In this document: one piece after another, positions 59,240 through 64,000 of the stretch
How the letters are laid out: every line of letters starts with the position of its first letter
How positions within the stretch are numbered: the stretch's first letter is position 1
Origin: Druceiella hillmani
Lineage: Eukaryota > Arthropoda > Insecta > Lepidoptera > Hepialidae
Assembly: GCA_039881145.1 (NCBI GenBank)
Contig: JAYKKI010000015.1
Location: forward strand, 29,488,001 to 29,552,000
Reading direction: 5' to 3'
Length of the DNA: 64,000 nucleotides
Notes under the pieces: generated by a model
The model's database searches: none
What the model was told of the DNA's origin: nothing
Seen by the model: the letters and a program-made list of their open reading frames with translations, nothing else
Made by a program: the position numbers and the translations under genes

Positions 59240-60146
59240 TAAATTGCGGTGGCTATACGTTTCTTCATGTACTTAAACTTGGTCATGTGCATGAAAATAC
59301 CCGAGTCTATGTACCAGGCTTCAGTGTTGTTTGCCGAGGCTGCTATGCAGCGGCGTAACTTAACTTTTCTTAATTTCAGTCTTTCTCTACAATTAAATGA
59401 AACTACGTGATGTAGTATTATTTCTACTTTCTTTAAAAAAGTAAGTAGATATAATACTACATTACGTAGTTTCATTTAATGGTGAATAATGAATTTCTAC
59501 AAAATTAACGTCAAATATATTCAGTATTCAGTCTTTCTTTTGTTTTCATTTTGACCTGCATTCTGCACTTATGAGACCAAAATCTATTGCACTTATAACA
59601 ACGGAGTCCTTACTGAGAATAATGTTTATGTCCCTTTCCTTTGAAATATTGATTGGTTGCGAACACTTTTGCATCAGAATTTTCATTATTTATAATCATC
59701 AGTTTGCATGAATCGGGTGAACCGGAGAGAAATATTATTGCAAGCTACTCGTTCACTTTAAATCTGATGTTTTGGGGCTTATGGGCTGCAGTGATTATTC
59801 AGCTAATATATTGCTCTATATTTTGATATTCGGTAAGTGTGGTGGTACATAAATTCCGACATAAACCCACTAGATGTGCCAGTTTTGAGTTGTCAAAACA
59901 TGTTTGTGTGTACCATGCCGTGCTACACTTCAATGTTTGAGGTTCTTGTACATTTACTCAGTTTGTTGGATCCAGTAGTAAAATTATTTTCGATGTGGCT
60001 TTTAAATTTTCTTTTGGATTTGCGGTTTCTGTACGTCAACACAGTTCCACGATTCTTCGTGTTTGAGATAAGTTTTGACGGCGAATTTCCAAGTGGAATA
60101 ATTTTCACGGCCAGTTGAGTTTTCAAACAATGTCAAAGAATTATTT
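59240..60146 (-). pseudogene. Ty1/copia gag and protease, dead, split by an insertion
   Basis: Copia elements encode one Gag-Pol polyprotein. On the minus strand from 60145: GRENYSTWKFAVKTYLKHEE (Gag N-terminus), SKIILLLDPTN, LAHLVGLCRNLCTTTLTEYQ, IITAAHKPQNIRFKVNE and SGSPDSCKL, in the order found in copia Gag. Then a CCHC zinc knuckle begins CYKC (59589-59600) with H and C following (59565-59573, one frame slip). Finally WYIDSGIFMHMT (59281-59316) is the aspartic protease motif (family WxxDSGAxxHMT), with the alanine after DSG read as I. Several stops break it. The Penelope-like insertion at 59387-59526 lies between knuckle and protease. Integrase and RT are not recognisable. Confidence 0.85.
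59375..59538. mobile_element. Mini foldback Penelope-like insertion with 12-bp TSD
   Basis: The target duplication TTCAGTCTTTCT lies at 59375-59386 and 59527-59538. Between them the left arm (about 59389-59437) is the inverted copy of the right arm (about 59444-59480), followed by the 40-base tail AATAATGAATTTCTACAAAA...CAAATATATTCA. Total is 140 bases. Arms and tail match the ends of the 29.9 kb element; hammerhead and coding parts are absent. It sits in the copia pseudogene, whose reading direction resumes on both sides. Confidence 0.9.
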
Positions 60147-60204
60147 TAAAAAATGTGGGTTGGTTATATACCTAGCAGTTTTGTACTCGAAATACGTAAC
60201 TCGA

Positions 60205-60227
60205 ATACGTACACACACACACACACA

Positions 60228-60262
<35 letters not shown>
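60205..60262. repeat. (AC)n(AT)n microsatellite
   Basis: Fifteen-odd bases of AC repeat passing into a TA run, just upstream (minus-strand sense) of the copia gag start. Confidence 0.95.
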
Positions 60263-60268
<6 letters not shown>

Positions 60269-60392
60269 CTATTTACATAAGTAGGCTATAGGATTTATTA
60301 GTCTGTAGGATATAAGATATGCACAGGAAAAGGTGACTGACCATAAGCTTAACTCGATATCTATATTATAACATTGATTAAATTATATTAAT

Positions 60393-60440
60393 AACTAGCT
60401 GATGTTCGCTACTTCGTTCGCGTGGACTTTAGTTTTGGTT
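60393..60440 (+). repeat. Short end-fragment of a common insect repeat
   Basis: ACTAGCTGATGTTCGCTACT followed by TCGTTCGCGTGG resembles the terminal AGCTGATGCCCGCGACTTCG...CGCGTGG sequence widespread in insect interspersed repeats. Only this fragment is recognisable. Confidence 0.4.
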
Positions 60441-60522
60441 TTATCAGATTTTCTTGTAGTGAAAAGTGGTCTCGTATCCGTCCATCTACATGTACTCAAA
60501 TTATAAGATAATGGAAAGATAT

Positions 60523-60612
60523 AATATATTTAGAAACACCATACACAATAATATGTACGTATAATAAAATATATACGTACAGATTATTGTGTATCATATT
60601 TCTAAATATATT
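60523..60612. repeat. Foldback element, about 41-bp arms
   Basis: Left arm 60523-60563 and right arm 60571-60612 are inverted copies with a few mismatches (outer AATATATTTAGAAA, middle ATACACAATAAT, inner TGTACGTATA), around an AT-only loop. The size and AT-rich ends suit a tiny MITE or an inverted duplication. Confidence 0.88.
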
Positions 60613-60884
60613 TTAAAATAAAAACTCCTACCAATTTAATATTGCCCTAATTATTATAGCTACCCTCATATAAAAATTACATAATTATTATAAACACAGG
60701 ATTTTAGTCAAACACAATAAAACAAAGAAAATTATATGTAAAGTTTTTTTTCTAACTGTAATAATCTAAGTTTCTAAATAAGTATATTTACAGATATACG
60801 TACAGAATAGTCTTCTCAAATTATATGAAATTATTTTATTTATTTAATTATTTTCAAACAACTAAATACCATAGACAATTCAAG

Positions 60885-61050
60885 AGATTGGCCAGCCAGA
60901 CTCTACGTTACCGAGCCTAGCTGTTACCAATGTGCTCCATGCGTCTTCGAATACGTGCGTTCGCTGTGAATCATCCAATGCGGCGCGGATCGCGGTGCGT
61001 TTTATATAGGCCAGCTGCATCCGACTAAGGCGCAAAGAACCAGTTAGCTG
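60885..61050. other. GC-richer segment with TATA-like motif
   Basis: CATCCAATGCGGCGCGGATC is followed by CGGTGCGTTTTATATAGG (about 60985) and a GC-rich downstream stretch. The arrangement resembles a core promoter reading rightward into the eroded coding region that follows. No direct evidence of transcription. Confidence 0.25.
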
Positions 61051-61164
61051 ATACATATTTAATATGGTCGACTATTTTGATGAGAGTTCAACTTAAAATA
61101 GAAATGTCTGTATCTCTGAAACCATGCATTATTTTTTTAACTTTGTGTTCATATAAACTTACAA

Positions 61165-61960
61165 TCATGGTTTTACAAACTACAGTTAACAAACGTTTAA
61201 CGGCGGTTAACGCGAACACAGAAAGTGAAGAGCTTGATCAAAATTCTAATAATGATTTTGAAACTGAATTTAATCTTTTGAATAAAGCTAATGATGTGTA
61301 AGGTTCAAATTCAAACCAGGACTTAGAAACCGAATCCGATTATTTGAATACAGCGCTTGATGGGTTCAATCAAAATGCTCTCATTTACTTACGAGTACAT
61401 CTATTAACTCGAAAATTGTATGCGATGAATCTGATAAAAATATTGCGTCTATACATTTAATAATATATAACTTAGAGGAGATTGAATAAATATTCGATCG
61501 AATTTAACGCGTATAGTAAGTCGCAATGCTACTACTGGTTTAGATATGTAAAATACTTCCAATAATGCGGTTTGTGTTACATACTATCTGAAAAAAGGAT
61601 GAAGGCAATGGTTCGAAAATACTTTGTTTCATATCCAAAACTGGACAAGATATAAAATTTCAAAAAAACGTAGCGCTTAAATAAAAAAATGTGCGACAAA
61701 TGATTTCAATACGATAAAAAAATGTCACTTTTGGCTGTTGGTAACGGCGTCTTAATTGGTTCGCAGAACCCTGAACACGAAAAATATAAAAGGAAAAACA
61801 GTTGGCTTTCGAAATGGTATTTATAGAGTGGAAACTAAAACAAAAACCATAAAAAACTGTTACACTCGGCATGAATTGCAAGTCTAAATTAAAGAAAATG
61901 GTGATGAAATTTCGGGTACTTCTATTTTTTTAGAGAAGCTATGAATAATTAACCTATATT
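61165..61960 (+). pseudogene. Eroded coding region, unidentified
   Basis: A plus frame from 61167 reads an acidic N-terminal-like stretch (TESEELDQNSNNDFETEF, then after a stop SNQDLETESDYLNTALD), a two-fold imperfect internal repeat. Farther on, with shifts, SQNPEHEKYKRKNSWLSK and a Cys/Lys-containing KSKLKENGDEI-like stretch appear (about 61765-61930). The order acidic tail, basic NPE-K-KR block and cysteine block recalls a transposon-associated protein class seen in insects, but I cannot name it. Confidence 0.25.
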
Positions 61961-63540
61961 TGAAGGTGAAGGATTGCAAAAACACTTCAGATAGTCTGAT
62001 TTTTCATATAGTTAGCATATAACATGAATAGAATTACTGCATGAATTGTACACATGAGCAACAAAAATGCACATGTAAAACAATGCAAAAACAAAAAAAA
62101 ATAGTAGTCGGTGTATAGTTTAAAGAAAAAAGTACTTTGTGGATCAAAATGCCATAGTAGTTTGTGTTGTGTTAACGAAAATATCTAGTGTATTGCACAA
62201 TTGTATTATTAGGTCTCTGTATAGCCGGTTCGGAAAGTTTATTTAAAACACTTTGTAATACTTTTGTTAGTACACGTATAAATGAAAAACCAAAGTTTGT
62301 TAGTTTTGAAACAAATAATATTTTACTACCTTAATTTGAAACCTTATTATTTGGATTAATCAACATTAGAATTATAAAATTAGTTTTATGAGTTCATTTT
62401 TCTAAATATTTTTTTTTGTACTGATTTATTTAAATGACGAGGAAACAATGTCTTATAATAAGTTATTTAAACTTATCGTAAAGTACCTATGTTGAATATT
62501 ATGTGATTTACCATGGATTTTTTAGGTAATTTTAGGTTGAGTAAATTTCTGTGCCATATAAGTACAAACAAAGACAAATATCTTATTTTTTGTAGACTCG
62601 ATTTTAAAACTTAATTTTGTTATTTCTATGACGGTGTTTTTTTACCTACAGTTTAATTTTTATATATTTTATTCTATCATGGAGCTAAGCTTAGGCCGTT
62701 TAAATAATGATCACTCTTGCAAGCTGTACTAATTTTGTTTAATCAAGAAATTAAACTTTGGCTGGTCGTTTTGTTAAACATTACGTTACGAAATTTGACT
62801 AAACTTTCTTTATATGGTAGTTAAATGAATGCCGACATTTAACTAACCGGCTAACTGTCCAAATAACTAGTTGATAAAACGTGAGTATTTACAAACACAA
62901 ATTTCTCCACGCATGTTAGAAATGATGAGTCCAATTGGCGCTTCAATAAAACAAAACAGAAGTTTTTTAAAAAAGCACAAATAACCGTACGTAATGTTGT
63001 ATAAGCGACAATTATGTCTTGGCTACTGAAAAATAATGATGAAAGTAGTTTGAATACACTAGAAATGAGATCATTTCCGAATTTGTATGGAAAGGTTTAG
63101 ATAACAATGTGTTTGCAATGATGCAGAAAGTAATGCTGAAATAACTTGACCACATTGAGTGTATGTATAACACTAACAAGAAAGGGGGATATATGAGAGA
63201 AAATATGAATGACTCAGAAATTTAATTATGAATTAAATGGAGATATTTCTAGAACAATCAATGTAAGGTGCCATACAAACATATATGAGAGCTGCGTTCT
63301 TTGTTGACCTTCACACTGTTCCAGCGGAAGATAGCATGAAAATACAGATCGTTAAATATATTTTTGAATGTTTTTCCGGTCAATATATCGTTAACAAATC
63401 GGATTGTACTTAAACTATAACTTACCTTTTACAAATCAAATTGACGAAATCTTCAATTCTAAATTGAAAGATTGATATTGGTTCTATCTACGAAATGTAG
63501 CGGTTTTGTGTTAATCGTTTATAAATAAATAACAAAGGGA
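61961..63540. other. AT-rich stretch, no gene recognised
   Basis: Nothing supported. Confidence 0.5.
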
Positions 63541-63770
63541 AAAACCGGAGACCCGTTTCCACATGACGCCGAGGGCTAATCCCAGTGAGAGATTGATGCC
63601 AGTGGTGCGCGTAGCCTGCTGCCAATTATTCTTACCGCGGTTCGTTTGTTTGCTCAATAAATTCATTCATTATCTGTTTAAAATTTGGCAAGAGCCCGCC
63701 GATCGATATATTCACGACACGCCGGTTATTAACGGCCATTTGTTTACGCCGAGCTAGTTACAACCGATTT
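63541..63770. other. GC-richer conserved-looking segment
   Basis: A sharply bounded segment of balanced composition (GAGGGCTAATCCCAGTGAG ... GCCGGTTATTAACGGCC) interspersed with homeodomain-type cores (AATAAATTCATTCATTA, ATTAACGG). A plus frame is open for 64 codons but reads unlike a known protein. The texture is that of a conserved non-coding element or a short unrecognised exon. Confidence 0.25.
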
Positions 63771-64000
63771 TGTGTGGGTTAAAAATACAAATGAAACTGT
63801 AAATTTTCTGTAATCCTCAAAATTTTGCAAGAAATGTTCGTATTAGAACATTTTTACCGAATGCAGAAATTAATATATAGAAATTAATATATAAATATTA
63901 ATACAAATGAGATAAATCAAAGTTTTAGATTTAAAAATAAAATTGCTAGGCTGAAATGGTTTTAATTTTGCCAGAACACTAATAATTTTTAATAAGATCT
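63771..64000. other. AT-rich end of window, nothing recognised
   Basis: Only a short AAATTAATATATA direct repeat at about 63868 and 63882. Confidence 0.5.

Overview
The window is AT-rich eukaryotic DNA, most likely from an arthropod and probably an insect. This is inferred from the mix of mobile elements (mariner, Ty1/copia, Penelope-like, Helitron, CR1/Jockey-like and RTE-like LINEs), from dispersed repeats of a style I associate with insect genomes, and from many long (TA)n tracts. There is no sign of bacterial gene organisation. I find no complete host gene, rRNA, tRNA or CRISPR array. The longest unbroken frames are LINE reverse transcriptase, a minisatellite, or AT-rich frames open by chance. 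At most two short segments (7510-7653 and 58229-58453) look like single host exons, so the window is probably intergenic or deep intronic.

Layout: 1-4.7 kb is AT-rich with a small tandem repeat and a near-perfect foldback. 4.7-5.5 kb is a dead mariner. 7-9.1 kb holds one copy of an unnamed dispersed repeat, an exon-like frame and a Helitron fragment (minus). 11.7 kb has a 31-bp minisatellite. 16.2 kb has a foldback Penelope-like insertion, 17.1 kb the second, CpG-rich copy of the unnamed repeat, and 17.9 kb a 33-bp minisatellite. 22.0-22.9 kb is a second dead mariner. 28.6-31.5 kb is a minus-strand LINE-like assembly (reverse transcriptase piece plus a coiled-coil pseudogene) split by a larger Penelope-like insertion. 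31.5-41 kb is mostly featureless, with a perfect palindrome and a weak LINE trace. 41.9 kb is another LINE fragment. 42.8-45.2 kb has several copies of one interspersed repeat, 45.8-46.3 kb a small element with terminal inverted repeats, and 52.2-53.0 kb the best preserved LINE piece (RTE-like, minus). 59.2-60.1 kb is a copia gag/protease pseudogene (minus) split by a third Penelope-like insertion. 60.5 kb is a foldback, and 61-62 kb an unidentified eroded coding region.

The most interesting system is a Penelope-like family present as three insertions (16.2, 29.9 and 59.4 kb). All three share the same left and right ends, an inverted copy of the 3' end at the left, and clean 11-12 bp target-site duplications. 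Two of them also carry a hammerhead-ribozyme-like core. One retains the end of the coding region; the other two are tiny foldbacks without coding sequence. All three sit inside older repeats, which independently confirms their boundaries.
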